From contig JAJBTU010000024.1 in assembly GCA_020860715.1 (NCBI GenBank), positions 47,824 through 111,823 of the forward strand: a stretch of DNA of 64,000 bases, written 5' to 3'. The stretch's first letter is position 1. The number at the start of each line of letters is the position of its first letter. The notes under the pieces are model-generated. The model worked only from the letters and a program-made list of their open reading frames with translations, was not told where the DNA came from and made no database searches. Shown here one piece after another: positions 27,719 through 37,195 of this stretch. The position numbers and the translations under genes were made by a program. This DNA comes from Clostridiales bacterium (lineage in GTDB: Bacteria > Bacillota > Clostridia > Lachnospirales > Lachnospiraceae).

Positions 27719-28864
27719 TCATTCCCGGATCCGCCGGAATTGCCTGATATCGTACCCCCCGGAATTCAGTTCCAGACTTTCCGCGAACGCTTCCAGCCTC
27801 GTCAGCAGCTGCCCGCTGCTCTGCACGGTATAATCCGACTCGATTTTCAGAATCGGCACATCCGTGTGTGATTTGATGTCCGCGTATTCAAAGCTGTAAA
27901 AATCACAGAATTTTACAGTATGATAAATGATGCCTTTTAACGACGGATCCTGATACAGCTGTTTGCGTCCGGCCGTATCCAGCATCCGCATGCAGGGAAG
28001 CTGCCCTAAGAGTTCGCCCGCGTACCAGTCCATAAGTGCGTCGAAATCAAAATCCGTTTCGCTGTCATGTGTCTGTACCTTCTGAGAACCGGTACCCTGC
28101 CTCTCTGCTTCCGGATACGTCCATGTCACAGACCGGTTATTCACGCAGGTCTCATTTACGACCGGAAGCGGCATACTCTTTTGGGTCATCTCATACAGCT
28201 CGTCTCCCATACGCGCGCCAAGCACCGCCAGATGCGTCACCTGCGTGCGCTCTTTCGGGCAAAACGCGCTGCGAAAGGCGCTGTAATCAAACTTGCGCCC
28301 TTTGTATTCGCCGTATTTCTGCGCCAGATCCTTCAGCTGAGCCGCGACCCGCCCGCGGCTGCAGACAGAATCAGACAGGGATGCGTCCGCATTTCTTTCA
28401 GGAAATGCGGACCTTGTATGCAGCATATCCAGCATATACAGGAAATCCAGCTGTCCGCTGTCCTCCAACAGATCATATACGCTGCGGATCGTATCGCAGC
28501 AGTTCACCAGCACCAGTTCCTTTACCTGCCCGGCAAGCACTGCTTCCAGCACGGATTTGCCGAAGCCGCAGATATTCGGATGCGCGATCTGGTCCGCGTA
28601 ATCAAAGCCTTCCGGCATCATATTCAGATTTTCACATTCGCCGCCAAAAGCTGTCAAAAGCTCCAGCGGTGTATATTTACAGACATAATACGTTTTTTCC
28701 AAGTTCGATTCCCTTCCTGCCTTCGTTTCTCTCATTCTATGAATCGTTCTGTCTGCGGCATATTCCGCGTGCAGATCCCTGATTTTGCTCCCGGCGTTTC
28801 CGGGGTCCGAAGCAGATTCACGGCTCTGCGCTGCCTGCCTTCTTCCGGATCCGCGGAGTTTCAC
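27719..28864 (-). CDS. 2-hydroxyacyl-CoA dehydratase family protein (start uncertain; likely nearer YYVCKYTPLELL)
   Basis: YYVCKYTPLELLTAFGGECENLN; LVNCCDTIRSVYDLL; ILKIESDYTVQSSGQLLTRLEAFAESL. Confidence 0.82.
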   Translation of the reverse strand: MKLRGSGRRQAAQSRESASDPGNAGSKIRDLHAEYAADRTIHRMRETKAGRESNLEKTYYVCKYTPLELLTAFGGECENLNMMPEGFDYADQIAHPNICGFGKSVLEAVLAGQVKELVLVNCCDTIRSVYDLLEDSGQLDFLYMLDMLHTRSAFPERNADASLSDSVCSRGRVAAQLKDLAQKYGEYKGRKFDYSAFRSAFCPKERTQVTHLAVLGARMGDELYEMTQKSMPLPVVNETCVNNRSVTWTYPEAERQGTGSQKVQTHDSETDFDFDALMDWYAGELLGQLPCMRMLDTAGRKQLYQDPSLKGIIYHTVKFCDFYSFEYADIKSHTDVPILKIESDYTVQSSGQLLTRLEAFAESLELNSGGYDIRQFRRIRE

Positions 28865-30192
28865 ATCTCTGCGTCACCTGCATTCAGCATTTCCAGAAAG
28901 GCGCCCAGCCGCGTGGATGTCTGTCCCTCGCCGCCATGGCTCCGGTCGCAGCCATCGCCGTCCAGGATCAGGGTCGGGATCCCGGCCTCCTCAAATCGCT
29001 TCTTCGCCAGCTGTGAGCCGCCGAGCGTGTGCTTGCAGCCCCAGTGGTTGAACCAGATGACGCCGTCCGCCTTTGTCTCTTTCGCATGGCGGATGCCCGC
29101 GTCAATCCGCCGGCTGATGCTTCCGTTCAGCGAATTAAAAAGCAGCCGCATCGCCATGTCCTCATACGGGTCATCGGAATGCGCTTCCAGATTCGCGACC
29201 TGCGCCAGCTCACAGCCGACAATCTGTGCATTTTCATTCAGCCGGAACACATCCTTCACGGCATTTGACCAGAACGGAATGATATGCATCCAGTAAATAC
29301 GCTTTCCGCGCGCCGGGCCTGCCTTTTCCAGACTGGCCAGCAGCTTCTCCGTATAGGCCTCTTCCTCTTTCGTCCCCAGCAGAATGTTATTGGTCATGCC
29401 GTTGTACAGCGGCGTAACCAGATCAGCCGGAATGTATTTATCCACGCGTTCTTTCTGAAAACGGTCATAATTCGCAAGCGTCCTCCTGCTCCTCGCCAGG
29501 CGCTCCCGCAGGCTGTCCTCACGGATCTTTTTCCCGGTATGCTCCTCCAGAAAAGCGGCCAGCTCACGCAGCTGCCCCGCCACGTATGCCACGTTGGCAT
29601 CTTCCGGCGAAACCTGCTCCCCCGCTTCTCCCGAAGCCGGAGCCGCGGGTATCTGCCTGGTCCGGCAGGCGGGAATATCGATCGCAAAGCACGGCACTCC
29701 GTACAGTTCCGCCAGTTCCCGGAACGTCAGCAGGTTCGCGTCGCACGCAAGCGTTGTGTATACAATACAGCGCGGCGCGGGCAAAAGTCCCTTTTTAGCT
29801 GCTCCGATAAAGGTCTTATGGTAGCTGCAGAGTGTCTCCGAAATCCCGCAGTCTTCTGCCGTCTGCAAAAACGCCCGCTCCGCTTTCGACGCGGAAAGAT
29901 AACAGGAAAAACTCTCCACGTTGTATGGAGAAAGCCCCACCTCCTGCATCAGTTCACACGGGGTAAACACACTGACCAGAACACTCTGGTCCGGGTTTTT
30001 CAGCGGCCGCAGCATCGTATCCATCATCAGCCGTGCCAGATACTGATCTGCCGGAAGAAGTTCCTTATCCGGCGCAGCCCGGAACTTCAGATTCTGAGCC
30101 TGCCAGCCTGTCCTTAAAAGGACCCGTGCTTTCGCCGGGTCTGTATCACTTAATTTTTCCACATAATGACCAAATGTCTCTATAACCTGCAA
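28861..30192 (-). CDS. 2-hydroxyacyl-CoA dehydratase family protein
   Basis: SVFTPCELMQEVGLSPYNVESFSCYLSA; WFNHWGCKHTLGGSQLAKKRFEEAGIPTLILDGDGCDRSHGGEGQTSTRLGAFLEML. Confidence 0.85.
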   Translation of the reverse strand: MQVIETFGHYVEKLSDTDPAKARVLLRTGWQAQNLKFRAAPDKELLPADQYLARLMMDTMLRPLKNPDQSVLVSVFTPCELMQEVGLSPYNVESFSCYLSASKAERAFLQTAEDCGISETLCSYHKTFIGAAKKGLLPAPRCIVYTTLACDANLLTFRELAELYGVPCFAIDIPACRTRQIPAAPASGEAGEQVSPEDANVAYVAGQLRELAAFLEEHTGKKIREDSLRERLARSRRTLANYDRFQKERVDKYIPADLVTPLYNGMTNNILLGTKEEEAYTEKLLASLEKAGPARGKRIYWMHIIPFWSNAVKDVFRLNENAQIVGCELAQVANLEAHSDDPYEDMAMRLLFNSLNGSISRRIDAGIRHAKETKADGVIWFNHWGCKHTLGGSQLAKKRFEEAGIPTLILDGDGCDRSHGGEGQTSTRLGAFLEMLNAGDAEM

Positions 30193-30260
30193 ATTTTTCT
30201 TCCTTCCGTCACAATCTCAGAATGTCCCTCCGCTATACAGGAGCTCCGGAACAACCCCTG

Positions 30261-30686
30261 TCAAATCACATATGAATCCGCTTTTGCCATCTGCCATTCC
30301 AGCAGATCTTCCAGGGTCACATTGTCTACAACATTGTTGATCGCACTGTTCAGGCGATCCCAGAGGATAGAAGTCGCACTGTCTGCCTCGCCGTCAGAGC
30401 CGTCCTCGGCGTACTCCACCGGGGACAGACTGCCCTCCGTGAGCCGCAGAATCATGCCGGCGGTATATTCGGATGGACGGTTCGCCAGCACATAACCGCC
30501 CTGCGGGCCGCGGATGCTGCGGACATAGCCGGCCTTGTTCAGAATGGCTATGATCTGCTCCAGATATTTTTCCGAAATGTTCTGCCTGCGGGCCGCATCT
30601 TTTAAACGAATCGGTTCGCCCGAATCGTTGATTGCCAGATCCAGCATCAGGCGAAGCGCATACCTTCCTTTTGTTGAAATCCTCAT
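30261..30686 (-). CDS. Rrf2 family transcriptional regulator
   Basis: MRISTKGRYALRLMLDLAINDSGEPIRLKDAARRQNISEKYLEQIIAILNKAGYVRSIRGPQGGYVLA. Confidence 0.93.
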   Translation of the reverse strand: MRISTKGRYALRLMLDLAINDSGEPIRLKDAARRQNISEKYLEQIIAILNKAGYVRSIRGPQGGYVLANRPSEYTAGMILRLTEGSLSPVEYAEDGSDGEADSATSILWDRLNSAINNVVDNVTLEDLLEWQMAKADSYVI

Positions 30687-30737
30687 GTTTCCCCTTCTTT
30701 TCTCTGCCGTCATCCTGCCATCACAATCGCCGGCGCC

Positions 30738-31676
30738 TTATTTCCCGGCATACAGCGGTGTCGAGTAATAGCGGTCCCCGCTGTCCGGCAAAAATACTAC
30801 GATGGTCCTGCCCTGATTTTCCGGACGTTTTGCCAGCAGTACCGCCGCCTGCAGCGCTGCCCCGGAGGAAATGCCGGTCAGGATCCCTTCTGATTTTCCG
30901 AGTGCCTTTGCCATCTCAAACGCGTCTTCGTTGTCAATCGGGATTATCTCGTCATAAATATCCGTATTCAAAGTCCCGGGAACAAATCCCGCTCCAATCC
31001 CCTGAATCTTGTGCGCGCCGGGCCTTCCGCCGGAAAGCACAGCGGAAGTCGCGGGCTCCACCGCCACAATCTTTACTTCCGGCTTCCGGGATTTCAGATA
31101 TTCTCCGACACCGGTGATCGTACCTCCGGTACCGACGCCTGCCACAAAAATATCCACCTGGCCGTCCGTGTCCTGCCAGATCTCCGGGCCGGTCGAACGC
31201 AGATGCTCCGCCGGGTTCGCCGGATTTTCAAACTGTCCCGGTATAAAGCTGCCCTCAATCTCCTGTGCAAGCTGCGCCGCCTTCTCAATCGCGCCCTTCA
31301 TACCTTTCAGGCCATCCGTCAGCACCACCTCAGCTCCGTATGCTTTTAAGATGTTCCGGCGCTCCACACTCATGGTCTCCGGCATGGTAAGGATCACCCG
31401 ATAGCCTTTCGACGCCGCGATCGCAGCAAGACCGATCCCGGTGTTCCCGGACGTCGGTTCGATAATCGTACTTCCCTCCCGAAGCAGGCCCTTCTGCTCC
31501 GCATCTTCAATCATGGATTTCGCAATCCGGTCTTTTGCGCTGCCCGCCGGATTCAAATACTCCAGCTTCGCCAGCAATGTGACGTCCAGCTCATTTTCTT
31601 TTGTAAAACGCTTCAGGTTCAAAAGCGGCGTACCGCCGATCAAATCCGTAATACTGTCATAAATTTTACTCATCAT
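30738..31676 (-). CDS. cysK: Cysteine synthase A
   Basis: [73 protein letters not shown]. Confidence 0.95.
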   Translation of the reverse strand: MMSKIYDSITDLIGGTPLLNLKRFTKENELDVTLLAKLEYLNPAGSAKDRIAKSMIEDAEQKGLLREGSTIIEPTSGNTGIGLAAIAASKGYRVILTMPETMSVERRNILKAYGAEVVLTDGLKGMKGAIEKAAQLAQEIEGSFIPGQFENPANPAEHLRSTGPEIWQDTDGQVDIFVAGVGTGGTITGVGEYLKSRKPEVKIVAVEPATSAVLSGGRPGAHKIQGIGAGFVPGTLNTDIYDEIIPIDNEDAFEMAKALGKSEGILTGISSGAALQAAVLLAKRPENQGRTIVVFLPDSGDRYYSTPLYAGK

Positions 31677-31763
31677 TTCATTCCCCACTTATTCACTAGG
31701 ATAACCAGTCTATTGATAGACTACATCGCAGACCCGTATTTGTCAACCACTTTTTGCGCAAAG

Positions 31764-31790
31764 CAAAAACCCGGGCCAAAGTCCCGGGCT
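31764..31790 (-). terminator. Rho-independent terminator of the efflux operon
   Basis: Revcomp AGCCCGGGACTTTGGCCCGGGTTTTTGC. Confidence 0.75.
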
Positions 31791-31864
31791 GCCTGTTTTA
31801 AGGCATATTTTTAGCCATAAGGTATCCTCCGACGGCGGCGGCAATCCTTATGGCATATTTAGCA

Positions 31865-32536
31865 TTACTCATGCAGTTCGCCGTCAATAATCCGCACAAT
31901 GCGCTTTGCGTTCTCCGCGACGCCTAAGTCATGCGTGATCATCACAATAGTGTTGCCCATCTCGTTCAGGCGGCGGAACAGCTTCAGCACTTCTTTTCCG
32001 CTGGCCTGGTCAAGAGCGCCGGTCGGCTCATCAGCCAGCAGAATGGCCGGTTCCCCGACCAGTGCGCGCGCAATCGCCACACGCTGCTGCTGTCCGCCGG
32101 AAAGTTCGCGCGGTTTGTGGTGCACACGATCCTGCAGGCCCAGCATGTTAATAATATCCTCGCTCTCTTCCTCCGCCTCGTCCAGCGTCATGCCGCGCAT
32201 CAAAAGAGGCATGACGATATTCTGTACTACGTTGTAGGTCGGGATCAGATGGTATTTCTGAAAAATAAATCCGATCTTTTCATTCCGGATCTGCGTCAGC
32301 TGTTTTTCCTTCGCATTGTGTACCTCAATCCCATCAAGAATGTATGTGCCGCCGTCCGCGCGGTCCATGCAGCCGATGATGTTCATCAATGTACTTTTCC
32401 CGGAGCCGGACGGTCCCAGGATCGCCAGAAATTCTCCCGCCTCCACATTCAGGGAAATCCCTTTCAACGCCTGCAGCTGGGAACTGCCAATCTGATAAAA
32501 TTTATCAATATCCCGCATTTCTATAATATGATCCAT
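31865..32536 (-). CDS. MacB/LolD-type ABC transporter ATP-binding protein
   Basis: [67 protein letters not shown]. Confidence 0.95.
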   Translation of the reverse strand: MDHIIEMRDIDKFYQIGSSQLQALKGISLNVEAGEFLAILGPSGSGKSTLMNIIGCMDRADGGTYILDGIEVHNAKEKQLTQIRNEKIGFIFQKYHLIPTYNVVQNIVMPLLMRGMTLDEAEEESEDIINMLGLQDRVHHKPRELSGGQQQRVAIARALVGEPAILLADEPTGALDQASGKEVLKLFRRLNEMGNTIVMITHDLGVAENAKRIVRIIDGELHE

Positions 32537-32673
32537 GGTTCTGCCTCGCAGTCTCCCTGTTTTACGATTTCTTTCTTCTTCGTTCCGCCGGCGGCGTCAT
32601 CCGGCTGTTCTGCCCCCTGCGGATGCCAAATACGCCAAACCCCCGCGTTCCTGCTAAATTCAGATGATTATGA

Positions 32674-33843
32674 TTACTCCGTGCTTACGATCCAGATCGT
32701 TGTGATCACTTCATTTCCGTCCGCATCCGTCTCAAACAGCACTTCCAGCTCATCCCCCGCCTCAAGAATGGAGAACGTTTTCTCCTTTCCGGTGGAAGTA
32801 TAGACCGTCACCCCTACCGGAAGATACACGGTCGTCGTCTCCTGCGTGGTTTCCCCGACAAGTTCGGAAAGATCTGTATCGCCGCTCACAACATCCGCAA
32901 TGTCGCTCATGTCCACATCGCCGTCTGCAAACGCCTCCGCCACACTGCTCATATCCACATCGCCGCTGCCAAATGCTTCCGCAATGCTGTCCACGTCTAT
33001 GTCGCTGTCTGCAAACGCTTCCGCCACATCGCTCATATCAAAGTCGCCCATATCCATGCCGCCCATCCGGCCGCCGCCCGACATCCCGCCGCGCCCGGAA
33101 GACGCTTCCGCAGAAGACGCCGTATTGTCTGCTGATTCCGTGGAATTTTCCGTTTCCGATTCTTCTTCATTTTCCGCACTGTCGGATGCCGTCTCAGAGT
33201 CGCCCATATCCGGCATGTTTCCGGAATCAAAATCTCCCATGTCCGGCATATTTTCAGAATCAAGATCACCCATGTCCGGCATATTTTCAGAATCAGAGTC
33301 TCCCATGTCCGGCATATTTCCGGAGCCAAAATTGCCGTCCGGCTGCGCATCCGGCTCAGACGAGGGTTCCGTCTCACTCTCCATCCCCGCATCCGGCTCA
33401 GACGAAGGCTCCATCTCGCTCTCCGCACCGGCTTCCGCTTCTGTACCGGTCTCCTCCTCCGTTTCTTCTCCGGATTCCGGTTCCGACTCCGTTTCCGCTT
33501 CCGTCACAGCCTCTTCTGACACAGCAGAACCGCTCTCCGGCTCTGCATCCGGCTCAGACGAGAATTCGGATTCCGGCTCTTCTTCTGCTTCCTCCTCAGT
33601 CTCCTCAATATAGGTCAGTTCATTGCCCGTGATTGAAACGACCTGGATCGTCGCCTTCCGCTGTCCCTCGGCCAGCTCCGTCTCGGTCTCCTCACTCGTA
33701 AACCCCAGCTTTTCACTCACAGTTCCCACCGCGCTGCCGACCGCCTCCTGTGCGGATCCGGCTACCTCGCTCACGCTTTCGCAGCCTGTCAGTGAAAGGG
33801 TTAATGCCGCTGTCAGCAAAAGATACATCGATTTTCTTTTCAT
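32674..33843 (-). CDS. Lipoprotein with Met/Asp-rich tandem repeats, efflux-operon associated
   Basis: MKRKSMYLLLTAALTLSLTGCESVSEV lipobox; repeats NMPDMGDxDSE and DVDMSSVAEAFADG. Confidence 0.8.
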   Translation of the reverse strand: MKRKSMYLLLTAALTLSLTGCESVSEVAGSAQEAVGSAVGTVSEKLGFTSEETETELAEGQRKATIQVVSITGNELTYIEETEEEAEEEPESEFSSEPDAEPESGSAVSEEAVTEAETESEPESGEETEEETGTEAEAGAESEMEPSSEPDAGMESETEPSSEPDAQPDGNFGSGNMPDMGDSDSENMPDMGDLDSENMPDMGDFDSGNMPDMGDSETASDSAENEEESETENSTESADNTASSAEASSGRGGMSGGGRMGGMDMGDFDMSDVAEAFADSDIDVDSIAEAFGSGDVDMSSVAEAFADGDVDMSDIADVVSGDTDLSELVGETTQETTTVYLPVGVTVYTSTGKEKTFSILEAGDELEVLFETDADGNEVITTIWIVSTE

Positions 33844-33863
33844 AGTTTTCCTCTTTTCCCCGC

Positions 33864-35657
33864 TTAATCCGCGTTCAACGCCTCCACAGGTACCAGCTTG
33901 GAAGCCTTCCATGCCGGATAAAATCCGAAAATCGTACCGGTCAGAACGGAAAATGCCAGTGCCGACGCCCATGCGGTAATATTCGCCTCCACGCGGATTC
34001 CGTTGTATTCCACGAGCGGCGTTATCAGGAAACTGACACCAACTCCGAGGATTCCGCCAATCAGGCTGATCGCGGCCGATTCAAACAAAAACTCAAACAA
34101 TATATTGCTCCTTGACGCGCCAAGCGATTTCAGAATGCCGATCTCGCCGGTCCGCTCTTTGACCGAGACAAACAGAACATTCATGATGCCGATTCCGCCA
34201 ACGATAAAAACGATCACTGCCATCGCTGAAAGCAGAAGGGTCAGAATTTCATTCGAAGATTCCGCCGCTTCCAGCTTGCTGCTCGCATCCGAAAAGGTAA
34301 ATTCCGCCGTACTGTAGTTTTCCTCCAGAACCGTCTCCACATTCGCCTTTACCGTGTCGACCAGGTCAACGTCATTGCAGATCACGGTGATCACCGGACT
34401 GATATCCTCTCCCGTGATGTATTTGATGCCGGTCTCATACGGAACAAAAATCGCCTCATCCGGCGTAATATTGCCTGATACCGTGGACGAAGAAGAAAGC
34501 ACGCCGACAATTTCATATGCGCGGTCGTCCAGATAAAGCGTCTCTCCATAGGCTTCCGCCGCACTGCCGAACAGTTCCTTTGCCACACTGCTTCCAAGTA
34601 CGCAGACCCGGGAGCAGCTGTCGCTCTCATCATCCGTAAGGAACTCGCCTTCCGCCATGGACAGATTGCTGACCGTATAATAGCTGTAATACACCCCGGC
34701 CACCGTATAAGTCTCCGCTTCCGTCAAATCTCCGCCCTCGACCGAGGATCGGGTCGTATAGGAAATCGTCGCATCGTCCACACCGCTCACAAAGGTCTCA
34801 ATGTCTTCCACATCATCCATCGTAAGAATAATATTTTCCTGATTCAGACGATCGTCTGTCAGGTCCGTCTCTGACTCCGCCTCCTCATCCTCCGCGGCGG
34901 CTGTTCCGGCCGCCTCTGTCTCTTCTTCCGCAGAACCGCTTTCCCCCTCATCGGAGGCGCCTTCCGTTCCGCCGTCCAAAGCGGCCTCGCCGGAATCATC
35001 TCCCCCGGCCTCCATGCCGTCATCGGAAGCGTCCTCGCCGTCCTCGCCGCCCGCTTCTCCGGAAAACATCTCCTCCAGATCGCTCATATCCATCTCGCCG
35101 TTTGCGAACGCTTCGGCCATATCGCTCATGTCGCTGTCTGAAAAATCAGAAAAGCCTCCCCTCGCGCCCCTGCCGGATTCCTCTCCCGACGCATCGCCAT
35201 CCGCAGAATCACCGGAGGAAAAATCTCCTCCCATCATACCGCCGCCCATGGCCATATCCTGACCGCCTCCTGCGAAGCCGCCGGACGATGCATCACCAGA
35301 GGAAGCATCGCCGGAAGAATTCATCGTTCCCCGGCCGCCGCCGTTTCCTCCATCTGTTCCTCCGCCAAAAAAACTACTGATATTGTTCATGATTGAGCTG
35401 CTGAAATCAGAAAACGAAAAGCTGCTGTCTCCTCCCGCTGACGTCTCCTCACCCGCATAATCATAGGTAATATCAATCGATCCTGCATTCAGGCTGGCAA
35501 ACTGCTCCGCAACATCCATTTGTCCTCCACGGCCGATGGCGATCACCATCACGATTGTGGCCGCTCCTACAATAATTCCGATAGATGTCATCACAGTTTT
35601 AAACCGATTCTGATTGATATTCAGCCAGACAAGCCTTAAAAGCTCTGAGATCCTCAT
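33864..35657 (-). CDS. MacB-like ABC permease with expanded low-complexity extracytoplasmic region
   Basis: MRISELLRLVWLNINQNRFKTVMTSIGIIVGAATIVMVIAIGRGGQ; C-terminal FtsX TM block GGIGIMNVLFVSVKERTGEIGILKSLGASRSNILFEFLFESAAISLIGGILG. Confidence 0.93.
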   Translation of the reverse strand: MRISELLRLVWLNINQNRFKTVMTSIGIIVGAATIVMVIAIGRGGQMDVAEQFASLNAGSIDITYDYAGEETSAGGDSSFSFSDFSSSIMNNISSFFGGGTDGGNGGGRGTMNSSGDASSGDASSGGFAGGGQDMAMGGGMMGGDFSSGDSADGDASGEESGRGARGGFSDFSDSDMSDMAEAFANGEMDMSDLEEMFSGEAGGEDGEDASDDGMEAGGDDSGEAALDGGTEGASDEGESGSAEEETEAAGTAAAEDEEAESETDLTDDRLNQENIILTMDDVEDIETFVSGVDDATISYTTRSSVEGGDLTEAETYTVAGVYYSYYTVSNLSMAEGEFLTDDESDSCSRVCVLGSSVAKELFGSAAEAYGETLYLDDRAYEIVGVLSSSSTVSGNITPDEAIFVPYETGIKYITGEDISPVITVICNDVDLVDTVKANVETVLEENYSTAEFTFSDASSKLEAAESSNEILTLLLSAMAVIVFIVGGIGIMNVLFVSVKERTGEIGILKSLGASRSNILFEFLFESAAISLIGGILGVGVSFLITPLVEYNGIRVEANITAWASALAFSVLTGTIFGFYPAWKASKLVPVEALNAD

Positions 35658-37180
35658 TCCGTCACCTGGCTTTCTATCAGAACCGTCTGTCCCTCCTCAA
35701 GTCCGGAGGTCACCGCGACTGTCGTGCCGTTGGAATAGCCGGTCGTGATCGTCACTTCCTCAATTGTCCCGTCGTCGTTCCGTACCTTCACATAGGAGGT
35801 CGCTCCGTCCGAATACACCGCACGGTTAGAGACATAGAGCGTATCCGCCTCCTCCTTTGTGATAAAGGTCACCTCGCCGGTCATATCGGCGTACACCTTG
35901 CTGATATCGCCGGTAAACGTCACCGTCACTTCATAGTTTACCGTCGAAGAGCCGGTCGTCGCAGAAGTGGAAATCGACGTCACCTCGCCTTCAAAAGTTT
36001 CATCATCATAAGCAGTCAGGGTAATTGACACGGTATCTCCCGTGGAAATGTCCGAGATATCGCTCTGGGAAACCGCCACGGTCATCGTCACCGCATCTGC
36101 ATCTGAAAACGTCACCACCGTTGAATCACTGGAAAGCGTATCCCCCGCGCTGTAGGAAATGGACATCACCGTTCCGGAATATTCCGAATAAATCACTCCG
36201 TCACCAATCTGCTCTTCAAACTCCGCCAGAGCCTCTTCCGCTTCCTCCAGCGTTTCCTGCGCATCCTCCAGATCGTCCGTCAGGCCGTCCGTATCAATCT
36301 CATAAAGCTGATCTGCATATTCATAATTGGTCATGGCATTTTCATACGTCTGCTTTGCCTCGATGGACTGTGTCGTCAGATTGTTCTTCGCAATCTCCAG
36401 ATTCGCCTCAATCGTATCATAATTCAGCTGGGCATCCTCCAGATCATCCTCCACATCCTCACCATCGTCGTACTCGGACTGCAGTTCCTCCAGTTCTTCC
36501 GCGGCCTCCTCCAGATCTTCCTCGAGCTCCGTCACCTCATTTTCCAGACTCGTGATCGTCGCGTTGTAGGTCGCTTCGGCGGTCTCGCCCTCCGCTATGT
36601 AAGTGGCATATGTGTAATCCGCCTCCGCCTGTTTCGTCTCGACGTTAATCTCTTCCTGTTTTACTGTCAGTTCCGCGCTTGTCACCGCCGCCTCCAGTTC
36701 TTCCCGGTAGGCTTCAATACTCTCGTCCGTGATCTTCATCAGCGCGTCGCCCTCGGAAACCACCTGGCCTACCGCCACATAGACTTCCTCAATCTCCAGA
36801 GAAGTCGAAGACGAAGAAGAAGACGTGCTGGCGGTCGTGGCCGCGGAAGCCATACTTGTCACGCTGCTCATATCCATGTCAGAGCTGCCAGATGAACTGC
36901 CGGAGATGGATGTACTGGAACTTGAAGACGAAACCACCTCCGCCACTTCAAACTCCTGATCCGCTGTCCCATAGGTCACCGACCCGCTCTCCGTGATCCC
37001 GGTAATGACAGATCCGTATTTTACCGTCTCCTCCTTATAGGATACCGTCGCTTCCGTCTGGGTCGTCTGCTGATTCTGATATACCGTAAAAGCGCCGACT
37101 CCCACTGCCACAACCGCGATTATAAGAAAAAGATTTCTAAAATAATGATGCTTTTTTTTACGCTTTTTACTGCTGCTCAT
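35654..37180 (-). CDS. HlyD/MacA-like efflux periplasmic adaptor
   Basis: LEIEEVYVAVGQVVSEGDALMKI; coiled-coil; YSEYSGTVMSISYSAGDTLSSDSTVVTFSD. Confidence 0.9.
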   Translation of the reverse strand: MSSSKKRKKKHHYFRNLFLIIAVVAVGVGAFTVYQNQQTTQTEATVSYKEETVKYGSVITGITESGSVTYGTADQEFEVAEVVSSSSSSTSISGSSSGSSDMDMSSVTSMASAATTASTSSSSSSTSLEIEEVYVAVGQVVSEGDALMKITDESIEAYREELEAAVTSAELTVKQEEINVETKQAEADYTYATYIAEGETAEATYNATITSLENEVTELEEDLEEAAEELEELQSEYDDGEDVEDDLEDAQLNYDTIEANLEIAKNNLTTQSIEAKQTYENAMTNYEYADQLYEIDTDGLTDDLEDAQETLEEAEEALAEFEEQIGDGVIYSEYSGTVMSISYSAGDTLSSDSTVVTFSDADAVTMTVAVSQSDISDISTGDTVSITLTAYDDETFEGEVTSISTSATTGSSTVNYEVTVTFTGDISKVYADMTGEVTFITKEEADTLYVSNRAVYSDGATSYVKVRNDDGTIEEVTITTGYSNGTTVAVTSGLEEGQTVLIESQVTE

Positions 37181-37195
37181 GGCCGCTCGCCCCCC

